In this document: piece after piece, positions 1-9,206 of the stretch
Numbering within the stretch: position 1 is the stretch's first letter
Layout of the letters: the number at the start of each line of letters is the position of its first letter
Assembly: GCA_913060595.1 (NCBI GenBank)
Contig: CAJXSA010000033.1
Location: 1-15,787, forward strand
Source: an uncultured Ignavibacteria bacterium
GTDB taxonomy: Bacteria; Bacteroidota; Ignavibacteria; SZUA-365
Direction of reading: 5' to 3'
Length of the DNA stretch: 15,787 nt
Program-made: the position numbers and the translations under genes
The notes under the pieces: model-generated
Told to the model about the DNA's origin: nothing
Databases searched by the model: none
The model's input: only the letters and a program-made list of their open reading frames with translations

Positions 1-2905
1 CGACGGTGGGCAGTGTCTCGAGCCATTTCCAGTCGATGCTGTGCGCTTCGTTGTAATGCCGCAGAGTGAAATACGTGATGCGGAATGACGTGAGGTTCTG
101 GAAAAAATGAGATCCCTGTGACGGATCGATGATCATGTTGGGCAGGCTGGTCTCAACGATGGCCGTGGCTCCGGAGATATCCGCGAAACCCACGGGGATG
201 CCGAGCGAGGGATCGGATGAACCCCAGCGGCCCGGACCGATCAGCAGGAAGGGGCGATGCGCGGCGAGCAGTTCGCGATTGATCTCGCTGATCTCCCGTA
301 CCATCTGCCGCGTTTTCATCGCATCGAAGCTGTCGGGCTTGATGTAAATGACATCACGCACACGCTTGCTCCCGTTGCCGAGCGTCTGTTCGCTCTGGAA
401 CAGGATGCGCGTGTCGTCGATGGCATCGAGGTCAACGGTGAAGTTCCCCTCCTGCTTGACCATGGGACGCAGCTGCAGGAAACTGAATTCCGCGGGAGTG
501 GGAGCGTCCCGCCCAAGCTTGACGGCGAATTCGATTTCGACCGGACAGTTGACAGCCGTCTCACACATGTTGATCAGCAGTCGTATCGCCTGGTTGAGCG
601 GGATGACCTCGGACTTCAGCAATGGCGCGAAGTTCAGCACCCGCGGACCGCTGCGGCTGATACCCTCGTAGAGACGGTCGTCCTGGCCGACGTATGTCGA
701 TGCGCTGTAGGTCAGCGTGCCGTGCTGCTCGGCGTCGGCAAGATCGAGTTCCGCCAGGTGCTGATCTTCATCCGGATACTTCCTGATGATGTCAGACTCG
801 AGATCGAGCGCAAAGTACTTGAGCTGGGAATTGTGGAAAAGATCACGCGTGGTTCCGAACTGGGGGTACACCGTGGGATACGCAGGCGAAAACTGCAGAC
901 TGGTGCCGCCTTCGACGATGGTCTTGCCCAGCCCCAGCGCCAGGTTCACCACACCGTCCTTCTGCGTGGCCTTTCCGAAGGGATAATAATTGAACGAGCG
1001 CGCCACACCGGAAATGTGCGGGTAGAAATACCGGCCGTGCTTCTCCCCGACCATCTCCTGTATGATCACCGCCATGCGCTCCTCCTCGATGCGGTTCGAG
1101 GTAGCCTCGATGTAATTCTTCGCCTGGCGGAAGTAGGTCGACGCAAAAACGTATTTGATCGCCTGTGTCAGGTTGTGAAAACGCACAGAGGGATCAGGAC
1201 TGCTGTTCGGTATCATGATGGTCGCATAAATCCCGGCGAACGGCTGATACATCGCGTCTTCGAGAAGCGACGAAGAACGCACCGCGATGGGAAAGCGCGC
1301 CTTGCTCAGTATCGCACGTATGTCGCCAATCACCGTCGCCGGCAGCGCCGCCGCGAGGAAGGCCCGGAGTATCTCCATGTCGCTCACGTTCTGCACCGCA
1401 AGCGGCAGAAGGTCGTTTTCCTCGATGAACTGGGCGAAGACATCTGTTCCGAGCACGATGGTGCGCGGAATGGAAATGCGCACACCCGGGAAATAATCCG
1501 CGGACAGGTACTTGCGCAGCAGGTTGTCGGTGAATGCGAGGCCGCGGCCCTTGCCGCCGAGCGAGCCTGAGCCGATGCGGAGAAACGTGTCCTCGCCGTC
1601 GTACTCGGCACGCGTGAAATCGGATATCACACCTTTCTGATCCTGGATCAGGTGATCGCTGATGACCCGCAGCAGATAGGTCCGCAGATCGTCGACCTGG
1701 TCGAATTGCGAGACCTTGACGGGCTTGAGGCGGTTGGAAAGCTCGAAGCGCGTACGCGCCTTGAGCCAGTTGCTGAAATGATCCCGCGACGCGTGGTAGA
1801 GCAGCGAATCGTCCGGCACGAAACGAAGCTTCTCGCGCAGTTCACGCAGATTGCGCGCCCGCGTCACCTCCGTGCCGTCCTCCGTTCGGAAAATGAAGTC
1901 GCCGAAGCCGAAGTTGTCTTTCATGAAATCGCTGAGCGACTGCAGCAGCATGCGGGAATTCTTGTCCGCGAAGCTGAATCCTTCCTGCTCGAGCTGCAGG
2001 CGCAGCTCGGTGTTGGACGACTGCACCAGTATCGGCAGTTCCGGATGCTCTTCCCGCACCGCGCGCGCGAAATCCAGTCCCGCAAGTTCCTGCGTCCGGC
2101 CGCCTTTCGGAAAACGCATGTCCGAGATGATGCCGAGCAAGGTGCTGCCGTATTTGCGATGGATGGCGGCGGCCTCCTCGTAGGAGCTGGCGAGAAAAAT
2201 CTTCGGCCGTGCGCGCTGCCGCAGCAGTTTGTCGGCGAAGTTCTTTCCCTCTTCGATCAGATCCTGCACCTGCGTGATCAGCTCCGCGTATATCAGCGGC
2301 AGGTAGGAGGAATAGAACCAGGGGCTGTCTTCGACCAGCAGTATCGTGCGCACGCCGAACTCGAGACAGTCCACCGGCGCGTTGCGCACATCCTCGAGCA
2401 GCTTGATGATGGCGAGGAAAAGTTTGCGGTCACCGGACCAGACGAACACGTTGTCAAAATTCGACAGGTCTGCGGTTTTCATGTAAAGGTCGAATTCCGC
2501 GGATTGGAAGGAGAGCAGCACCATCGGAAGATCCGGGTGCTGGCGCTTGAGGTTTCCGCAAAATGAGGCGAGATCCATGTCCCCGAGACGAAGCATGGAA
2601 ATGACAAGGTCGAATTCCTGCGACTCGAGCAGACGCAGCGCCGACTCCCCGCTGTTGACGCGCGTGATATGCGGTGCGTAATGCAGGTTCAGTTCACTGT
2701 ACTCGTTGAACACCGCTTCGGTGAGCTGGCCGTCTTCAACGAGCGTGTAGTAGTCGTACAGACTGGACACGAGCAGGATCCTGTTGATGCGGTAGTTCAT
2801 CAGGTCCTTGAAATCCAGCTGATGGGATTTCGGTATCGTCCCGCTCACGCCCGATTGCTGAATCAGCTGCGTGACTTCGTCGTCCTGTGTGCGGTTCGGA
2901 ATCAT
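1..2905 (-). CDS. PEP-synthase-like protein with tandem receiver domains (3' end cut by window edge)
   Basis: 968 residues are visible before the left edge. By comparison with the Bacteroidota family I remember, only a few dozen C-terminal residues are missing. Residues about 42-175 look like a degenerate receiver, with the phosphoacceptor position in VISMLRL lacking Asp. Residues about 186-325 are an intact receiver: acidic pair in LLVEDS (E192, D193), phosphoacceptor D262 in IISDMRFP, S296 and K315 in FADKNS. Residues about 445-815 are a PPDK_N/PEP-synthase ATP-grasp: GSLGGKGRGLAF, AVRSSSLLED near 541, IIQEMVG near 614, and IEFAVKLG ... FLQLRP at 791-813. A GPGRWGSSD ... SQGSHFFQNL module follows (890-939). 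No phosphohistidine domain or PEP-binding barrel is visible. The ATG at 2905 has GGAGG just upstream and lies 9 nt after the gdhA stop, so the two are very likely co-transcribed. The reaction is unknown; database labels such as 'PEP synthase' probably overstate it. Confidence 0.88.
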   Translation of the reverse strand, partial: MIPNRTQDDEVTQLIQQSGVSGTIPKSHQLDFKDLMNYRINRILLVSSLYDYYTLVEDGQLTEAVFNEYSELNLHYAPHITRVNSGESALRLLESQEFDLVISMLRLGDMDLASFCGNLKRQHPDLPMVLLSFQSAEFDLYMKTADLSNFDNVFVWSGDRKLFLAIIKLLEDVRNAPVDCLEFGVRTILLVEDSPWFYSSYLPLIYAELITQVQDLIEEGKNFADKLLRQRARPKIFLASSYEEAAAIHRKYGSTLLGIISDMRFPKGGRTQELAGLDFARAVREEHPELPILVQSSNTELRLQLEQEGFSFADKNSRMLLQSLSDFMKDNFGFGDFIFRTEDGTEVTRARNLRELREKLRFVPDDSLLYHASRDHFSNWLKARTRFELSNRLKPVKVSQFDQVDDLRTYLLRVISDHLIQDQKGVISDFTRAEYDGEDTFLRIGSGSLGGKGRGLAFTDNLLRKYLSADYFPGVRISIPRTIVLGTDVFAQFIEENDLLPLAVQNVSDMEILRAFLAAALPATVIGDIRAILSKARFPIAVRSSSLLEDAMYQPFAGIYATIMIPNSSPDPSVRFHNLTQAIKYVFASTYFRQAKNYIEATSNRIEEERMAVIIQEMVGEKHGRYFYPHISGVARSFNYYPFGKATQKDGVVNLALGLGKTIVEGGTSLQFSPAYPTVYPQFGTTRDLFHNSQLKYFALDLESDIIRKYPDEDQHLAELDLADAEQHGTLTYSASTYVGQDDRLYEGISRSGPRVLNFAPLLKSEVIPLNQAIRLLINMCETAVNCPVEIEFAVKLGRDAPTPAEFSFLQLRPMVKQEGNFTVDLDAIDDTRILFQSEQTLGNGSKRVRDVIYIKPDSFDAMKTRQMVREISEINRELLAAHRPFLLIGPGRWGSSDPSLGIPVGFADISGATAIVETSLPNMIIDPSQGSHFFQNLTSFRITYFTLRHYNEAHSIDWKWLETLPTV

Positions 2906-2914
2906 AGGCCTCCG

Positions 2915-4201
<1,287 letters not shown>

Positions 4202-4429
4202 GTACAACTCCGAAGGATATCTGAACGAGGATGATGTGCGGGGGAAACGACGCGGCGCGGAGGCCGCCGGGGCGCGGGAAGGCACCGCCCCGATCATGTG
4301 CAAGGTACGGGATTTCCGCGCAAGACTCAATTCCGCACCGTTTTCTCCCTTTCTCCCTGCGGCCCCCTTTCCCCTTGCCCACGCTTTCGCTATTTTCCGT
4401 GCGGCAGTCATTCACACAGCGGGGATCGC
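4202..4429. promoter_or_regulatory. Divergent promoter region between gdhA and the GAF/ATP-grasp/nucleotidyltransferase gene
   Basis: This 228 bp gap must hold the start signals for both divergent units. Plus strand: TTTC (4368-4371), 19 nt, TATTTTCC (4391-4398) is an imperfect match to the Bacteroidota TTTG-N19/20-TAnnTTTG promoter and would give a leader of about 25 nt. Minus strand: ATTG (4331-4328), 20 nt, TACCTTGC (4307-4300) is an equally imperfect match and would give a leader of about 90 nt. A pyrimidine-rich tract (4341-4380, almost all C/T on the plus strand) precedes the plus-strand start. No clear dyad operator was seen. The region is certain as an intergenic space; the individual promoter boxes are guesses. 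Confidence 0.4.
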
Positions 4430-7400
4430 ATGAAGAACAAGGAAAAGTCACTCGGGGATCTGCTCTACGCGCTCGGGGAACGTGCCAAGGAGCTCAACTG
4501 CCTCTACCACGTCGAGGAAGTGCTGACACGCAGGGACGCGGATTTCGATGCGGTGTTCAAGGGCGTGATCGAGGCCATACCTCCCGGGTGGCAGTTCCCG
4601 GACATCTGCCGCGCCCGCATTGTCTACGGCAACCACTCCTACACCTCCGATGATTTCGTGGAATCCCGCTGGCGCCTGCGCACCGACATCGTGATACAGG
4701 ACAAGGTCGAAGGGCGCATCGAGGTCTTCTACATTCGCGAAGTGGGACCGGCGGACGAAGGTCCGTTCCTCCGCGAGGAGCGGAAACTCATCAACACCAT
4801 CGCCGAGCGCCTCGGACATCACATCCTCCACCACCGACTCAAGAACGTTTTCAGCGAATGGCAGTCCCTCAAAGAACAGCTCGCCGAGAAAAAGCGGGAG
4901 GAATGGAAAGTCATCCTGCAGATGATTCGCCGCACGGACCAGAGCCTGTACACCCGCATCTCCCGCAAGATGCTCAACCGCCTCTGCTGGGCCGGCATTC
5001 GCACGGCATGCGACCTCATGCAGCGCTTCTCCGCGCGCCTCGAACAGGAAGACGACGTGTACGGGGAGACCAACCGTCCCCGGCAGCGCGAGCAGCTGCA
5101 TAATTTCATCGCATCCAGCGATGAGATTTTCCAGATCGCGGCCGAACACCTGAGCGAGGATGAAATCCTTCAGCTCATACAGAAATGGATCAAGGACGAC
5201 AAGGCGTCCTTTCTCGTCAACACCGTCGAGAACCTCGACACCTCGCTCGCGGAGATCGTCGACGCCCTCGGACGCTACTACCACATTTTTCCCGAAGGAA
5301 TCGAGCTGTCTCCTTCCACCGAGAAAGGTCTGCGCGTCTCGCTGATCCGGCGTTTCTTCACCGATCAGCTCCCCTATATCAACGTGGCCAAGGATTTCCT
5401 CGAGGTGCACGACTTCTTCGAACTGACCCGGCGCCTCATTTTTCATCAGAAAAGCCACGGGAAACTCGGCGGCAAGAGTTCGGGACTGTTCCTCGCATGG
5501 CATGTCATTCGGCAGGACGCCGAAGCGTCCGGGCGCTTCAAGAATGTGCGACTGCCGAAAACATGGTACATCACCTCCGACGGCATACTGAACTTCATTC
5601 ACTACAACAATCTCGAGGAGGTGTTCAATCAGAAATACCTCGACATCGAACAGGTGCGCGAGGAATACCCCTCCATCATACAGGTGTTTAAAAACTCGTA
5701 CTTCTCCCCGGAGATCATGAAAGGACTCTCGGTGGCCCTGGATGATTTCGGTGACAATCCGGTCATCGTTCGCAGTTCCAGCCTGCTCGAAGACAGCATG
5801 AACGCCGCGTTCTCCGGAAAGTACAAAAGCCTTTTCCTCGCCAATGCCGGGACCAAGGCGCAGCGACTGGCCGCACTGCTCGACGCCATCGCCGAAGTCT
5901 ATGCCTCCACCTTCGGTCCGGATCCGATCGAGTACCGCGCGGAACGGGGACTGCTGGATTTCCACGAGGAAATGGGAATCATGATACAGGAAGTCGTCGG
6001 AACGCGGGTGGGCAAATACCTGATGCCCGCATGGTCCGGCGTCGCGTTCAGCAACAATGAGTTCCGCTGGTCCCCGCGCATACAGCGTGAAGACGGTCTC
6101 ATTCGCCTCGTACCCGGCCTCGGCACCCGCGCGGTCGACCGCATCGGTGACGACTACCCGGTGCTCATCGCTCCCGGACAGCCATCGTTGCGCGTCAACA
6201 TCACGCCCGACGAAATCGTGCGCTATTCACCGAAGCGCATCGATGTGATCAACCTGGAGAAGGAGACCTTCGAGACCATCGACATCCTGGACCTGCTTCG
6301 CGAGGCGGGAAACGACTACCCGGGCATCAACTCCATCGTTTCACAGTACGACGGCGACACCATCCGACAGCCGTTCGGCTTCGATCTCGATTTCCAGAAC
6401 GACGTGTACGCGGTGACCTTCAATGGACTGATCGGCAACACCGATTTCGTGCGCGAGATGCGGGACATGCTGACGCTGCTGCAGGAGAAGCTCGACACGC
6501 CCGTGGACATCGAATTCGCCAGCGACGGCAAGCATCTGTACATCCTGCAATGCCGCCCGCAAAGCTTCACCCGCCACAATATCCCGGCCCCCATTCCCCA
6601 GGACATCAGGCGGGACAGGAAAATCTTCACCGCAAACCGCTATATCTCCAACGGACAGCTCCCCGACATCACACATGTGGTCTACGTCGATCCGCAACGC
6701 TACTCCGAACTGCATGACCGTCTCGACCTGGTGACCGTCGGCCGCATCGTCGGCAAACTCAACAAGCTGCTGCCGAAACGCCAGTTCATTCTCATGGGCC
6801 CCGGCCGATGGGGCAGCCGCGGCGACATCAAGCTCGGCGTGGCAGTGACCTATTCCGAGATCAACAACACCGCCATGCTCGTCGAAATCGCCCGCGAACA
6901 GGGCGGGTACACACCGGACCTCTCGTTCGGCACCCATTTCTTCCAGGACCTCGTCGAAGCGTCCATACGCTACCTCCCGATCTACCCCGACGATGAGGAT
7001 GTGCTGTTCAACGAGACCTTCCTCACGCGCAACAAGAACATCCTGCCGGAACTGCTTCCCGATTACGCGGACTACGCGGACTGCGTCTACGTGGTGGACG
7101 TTCCGGAAAGTACCGAAGGGAAGGTCCTGCGCGTGCTGATGAACGCCGACCTCGAACAGGCCATCGGCTACCTCGACGATCCCTCCGCGGAAATACCCGA
7201 TACACCCGAAGTCTCCGTGCCTCCGCAGCGCAGCGCGGAAGGACACTGGGAATGGCGTCTGCGCATGGCAGAGCGCCTGGCATCCGATCTCGATCCAGAA
7301 ATGTACGGCGTGGTCGCGCTGTACATTTTCGGCAGCACGAAAAACGGGACCGCGGGTCCATCGAGCGACATCGACCTGCTCGTGCACATTGACAGCACAG

Positions 7401-7609
7401 AAGCTCAGAAGGCCTGTCTCGAAAGCTGGTTCCGTGGCTGGGGCATGAGCCTGGCAGAGATGAACTTCCTTCGCACCGGGTACCGTTCCGACAACCTGCT
7501 TGACATTCACTTCGTGACCGATGAGGATATCGAAAAGCGCAGCAGCTACGCGTCGAAGATCGGCGCGGTCACCGACGCCGCCCGTCTTCTTCGGCAACGG
7601 AAGGACTGA
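4430..7609 (+). CDS. GAF-like / PEP-synthase-type ATP-grasp / nucleotidyltransferase multidomain protein
   Basis: 1059 residues. Residues 35-140 resemble the GAF-like sensor domain of some histidine kinases (IPPGWQFPDICRARIVY ... GPFLREERKLINTIAERLG). A charged helical region runs to about 340. The PPDK_N-type ATP-grasp spans about 345-712: KLGGKSSGL, VIVRSSSLLEDS (446-456), MIQEVVG (518-524) and DIEFASDG ... LQCRP (693-710). A GPGRWGSRGD ... FGTHFFQDL module (790-841) follows. The C-terminus (about 935-1059) is a polymerase-beta-superfamily nucleotidyltransferase, GSTKNGTAGPSSDIDLLV (968-985), with metal-binding D980 and D982 and a likely third carboxylate D1025 in LLDIHF. No TSH-type phosphohistidine domain or PEP barrel is present, so it is not a complete PEP synthase. 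The ATG at 4430 has GGGGA upstream; the open frame back to 4298 lacks family features. Similar proteins occur in other phyla as far as I recall, with no established function. Confidence 0.87.
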   Translation: MKNKEKSLGDLLYALGERAKELNCLYHVEEVLTRRDADFDAVFKGVIEAIPPGWQFPDICRARIVYGNHSYTSDDFVESRWRLRTDIVIQDKVEGRIEVFYIREVGPADEGPFLREERKLINTIAERLGHHILHHRLKNVFSEWQSLKEQLAEKKREEWKVILQMIRRTDQSLYTRISRKMLNRLCWAGIRTACDLMQRFSARLEQEDDVYGETNRPRQREQLHNFIASSDEIFQIAAEHLSEDEILQLIQKWIKDDKASFLVNTVENLDTSLAEIVDALGRYYHIFPEGIELSPSTEKGLRVSLIRRFFTDQLPYINVAKDFLEVHDFFELTRRLIFHQKSHGKLGGKSSGLFLAWHVIRQDAEASGRFKNVRLPKTWYITSDGILNFIHYNNLEEVFNQKYLDIEQVREEYPSIIQVFKNSYFSPEIMKGLSVALDDFGDNPVIVRSSSLLEDSMNAAFSGKYKSLFLANAGTKAQRLAALLDAIAEVYASTFGPDPIEYRAERGLLDFHEEMGIMIQEVVGTRVGKYLMPAWSGVAFSNNEFRWSPRIQREDGLIRLVPGLGTRAVDRIGDDYPVLIAPGQPSLRVNITPDEIVRYSPKRIDVINLEKETFETIDILDLLREAGNDYPGINSIVSQYDGDTIRQPFGFDLDFQNDVYAVTFNGLIGNTDFVREMRDMLTLLQEKLDTPVDIEFASDGKHLYILQCRPQSFTRHNIPAPIPQDIRRDRKIFTANRYISNGQLPDITHVVYVDPQRYSELHDRLDLVTVGRIVGKLNKLLPKRQFILMGPGRWGSRGDIKLGVAVTYSEINNTAMLVEIAREQGGYTPDLSFGTHFFQDLVEASIRYLPIYPDDEDVLFNETFLTRNKNILPELLPDYADYADCVYVVDVPESTEGKVLRVLMNADLEQAIGYLDDPSAEIPDTPEVSVPPQRSAEGHWEWRLRMAERLASDLDPEMYGVVALYIFGSTKNGTAGPSSDIDLLVHIDSTEAQKACLESWFRGWGMSLAEMNFLRTGYRSDNLLDIHFVTDEDIEKRSSYASKIGAVTDAARLLRQRKD

Positions 7610-7613
7610 GGAC

Positions 7614-8474
7614 TCAGAGCAGTTCTCGCACTGCGTCACCGGGCATGTCAGGATCGAAACGGACGAGTGCCAGTTCGCTGCCGCGATGTGCCGCGGAAAA
7701 GCACCAGGTGGCGCCGAGCTGTTCTTTCCATGCGCCGGTAATCGAGGCCGATTCGTGGATGTGTCCGTGCATGCTGATGCGCGGCTGCCGGCGTTCGATG
7801 AAGCGGCGAATGGCAACGCTGCCGACATGCACGTCGAGGGGAACGTGGTCGATGGATTTGCCGTCGAGCGCAGCGCGATCGAGCGCAGTCTGGTACGGCG
7901 GCGAATGGAACAGCATCAGCGCCCGGCCGAGCACATCGTCTCCGGTCAGGGCATGGAGATCGTCTGCGATGCTGCCGTACCGAAGTGTATGGGAGTCAAC
8001 AGGCACCGTGCGGCGCCCGTCCTCCGGTGACACGCAACCGGGATCCACGTATCGTGAGACGTCATAGCGCTCCCAGTCCTTGAGCTGAAACGGGGTCGGC
8101 GGTACGCATGCGTACCCGTACACGGTGTACTGCGCCCAGTTCGCGCGTACCCCATGCACATAGGTCCAGAGTTCTGCATGCGCGGAATCCTGAAACCGCA
8201 CCTCCTGCGTGCGCGGATCGTCGTTGCCGAGAATCAGAAATACCCGCGGATAGCGCTCCTGCATCGCGAGACGCAGCGCGCGGAGACGGGGAACGAGGTA
8301 ATCAGCGATGAAATCGTTTACGGCCGGATAGTGCTTCGCGGCAGACCGCACGTGCACGGGCAGAAGATCACCTCCGAGGAAGACGGCGTCGGGCATGTCC
8401 GTGGCGATGCGCGCGAACAGCGCCTCGTAGCGGTGCTGATGACCATGCAGATCGGAGACGAAAAAGCAGTGCAT
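7614..8474 (-). CDS. Calcineurin-like metallophosphoesterase
   Basis: 286 residues, no signal peptide, so probably cytoplasmic. The dimetal signature is complete: D8 and H10 in SDLHG, D36 in GGDLL, N84-D85 in LGND, H190 in LFHSPPY and H238/H240 in HGHIHE. This predicts hydrolysis of a phosphomonoester or phosphodiester with two metal ions; the substrate cannot be read from sequence. The SPPY segment and about 286-residue length are common in small bacterial phosphoesterases of unknown role. The gene begins 2 nt after the stop of the upstream beta-barrel gene without a convincing ribosome site of its own, which suggests translational coupling. Its 3' end lies 4 nt from the convergent ATP-grasp/nucleotidyltransferase gene. 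Confidence 0.87.
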   Translation of the reverse strand: MHCFFVSDLHGHQHRYEALFARIATDMPDAVFLGGDLLPVHVRSAAKHYPAVNDFIADYLVPRLRALRLAMQERYPRVFLILGNDDPRTQEVRFQDSAHAELWTYVHGVRANWAQYTVYGYACVPPTPFQLKDWERYDVSRYVDPGCVSPEDGRRTVPVDSHTLRYGSIADDLHALTGDDVLGRALMLFHSPPYQTALDRAALDGKSIDHVPLDVHVGSVAIRRFIERRQPRISMHGHIHESASITGAWKEQLGATWCFSAAHRGSELALVRFDPDMPGDAVRELL

Positions 8475-8476
8475 CG

Positions 8477-9103
8477 TCAGCGACGAAGGACGAAGTAATA
8501 CTGCATGCTGAGCGTGGCCCAGGAATACCCGTCGTTGTCATCCCCCCGCGTAATCATATCCCAGTCGTCGGTGGTGGTGTACGTCACGCCGAACAGCGCG
8601 CGCAGGCCGAGCCGCCGCCACGAAATGATTTCCACGCCAGCCGCTCCACCGTAGGCTGCGTGCCAGCTTGCGGGAAACTCATAGGTCACACGGCCCACCC
8701 GCTGATCGGGTCGGATGTTCACCGCGCCGCCGCGAAGCTGAAAAATGGGGAATACGCTGCCGCGCAGCGCGGGAATGCGCAGTTCCAGCAGCAGTCCCGC
8801 CTGGAAAAAATCCGTGTTGGATTCGAACTCGTCCATCGTCGATCGCATCACACCACCGCCGCCGTAAGCACCGATCGCAGCATTGCGATGAAACACGTAG
8901 CCTATTTCCAGGTTGCCGATGGGACGAAAATGATAGTTCTGGCTTTCCCTGGTCAGGTCGCTGCCCAGGACCCCCACTCCCGCTTCAGCGCCGATGCGAA
9001 GCGATCGGAGTCTCGGAGCGAAAGGGTACCCGCGCAGCTGGGCGTGCGTTTCGACGGCACCCAGGCAAAGCAGCAGCAAAAGAGGAAGAATCAGGCGTTT
9101 CAT
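8477..9103 (-). CDS. Outer-membrane beta-barrel protein, small
   Basis: 208 residues beginning with a classical signal peptide (MKR, a leucine run, then VETHA-Q with predicted cleavage after A21). The rest alternates aromatic/hydrophobic and polar residues with glycine-rich turns (AYGGGG, YGGAAG), as in small beta-barrels of the OmpX/outer-membrane-porin-like superfamily, and it ends YYFVLRR. The ATG at 9103 is preferred over an upstream extension to 9208 because the signal peptide starts there and GGGAA lies just upstream. It is the first gene of a pair with the metallophosphoesterase and diverges from nth across about 100 bp. Ligand or pore function is unknown; an eight-stranded barrel is an inference from length. 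Confidence 0.75.
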   Translation of the reverse strand: MKRLILPLLLLLCLGAVETHAQLRGYPFAPRLRSLRIGAEAGVGVLGSDLTRESQNYHFRPIGNLEIGYVFHRNAAIGAYGGGGVMRSTMDEFESNTDFFQAGLLLELRIPALRGSVFPIFQLRGGAVNIRPDQRVGRVTYEFPASWHAAYGGAAGVEIISWRRLGLRALFGVTYTTTDDWDMITRGDDNDGYSWATLSMQYYFVLRR

Positions 9104-9136
9104 AAAATTCCCGTACATTGACTGCAGCAGCAGCGC

Positions 9137-9156
9137 ACCTGCGCGATCTGCGCGGT
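9137..9156. other. Short hairpin in the nth/beta-barrel intergenic region
   Basis: ACC-t-GCGC-gatct-GCGC-GGT can fold into a seven-pair stem with one bulged T and a five-base loop. On the minus strand it would lie in the 5' leader of the beta-barrel mRNA if the candidate promoter at 9171-9199 is used. It could stabilise the mRNA or be an operator; the short GC-rich stem could also be chance. Confidence 0.25.
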
Positions 9157-9170
9157 GAGACGATGGAATG

Positions 9171-9199
9171 CAAACGTATACATGTCGAGTATAAGAAAA
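9171..9199 (-). promoter_or_regulatory. Candidate Bacteroidota-type promoter for the beta-barrel/phosphoesterase pair
   Basis: Reading the minus strand, TACGTTTG (9178-9171) matches the Bacteroidota -7 box TAnnTTTG at every fixed position. A T-run (9199-9196) lies 17 nt upstream, slightly closer than the usual 19-20 nt for the -33 element. Transcription would start near 9164, giving a leader of about 60 nt before the ATG at 9103. Confidence 0.4.
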
Positions 9200-9206
9200 T
9201 CCCCTC

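Noticed and set aside
257..1570. 437-codon open frame on the plus strand
   Set aside because: Antisense to the receiver/ATP-grasp gene, which carries unmistakable ATP-grasp motifs in the minus-strand frame. The frames at 1652-2566, 3176-4234 and 10054-11172 are the same kind of shadow.
4202..4411. N-terminal extension of gdhA to 4411
   Set aside because: The extra 70 residues are basic and low-complexity, unlike the family, and the ATG at 4201 has a good ribosome site.
4448..5965. 505-codon open frame on the minus strand
   Set aside because: It lies wholly opposite the ATP-grasp/nucleotidyltransferase gene, whose frame holds all recognisable motifs. Its own translation shows no domain, and GC-rich codon bias explains the open antisense frame.
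7062..7086. Tandem TACGCGGAC repeat
   Set aside because: Two copies only, inside the coding frame (DYADYADC); no sign of a functional repeat.
7602..7620. CTGAG-GA-CTCAG dyad at the convergent gene ends as a terminator
   Set aside because: The two-base centre cannot form a loop without opening the stem to about four pairs, and it contains both stop codons; likely chance.
6341..7828. 495-codon open frame on the minus strand
   Set aside because: Antisense shadow of the same gene running into the metallophosphoesterase gene in another frame; no motif or ribosome site supports it.
9168..9195. ATGCAA/TATAAG as a sigma-70 promoter for nth
   Set aside because: The -35 matches at only three positions, and the -10 would leave a leader of only about five bases.
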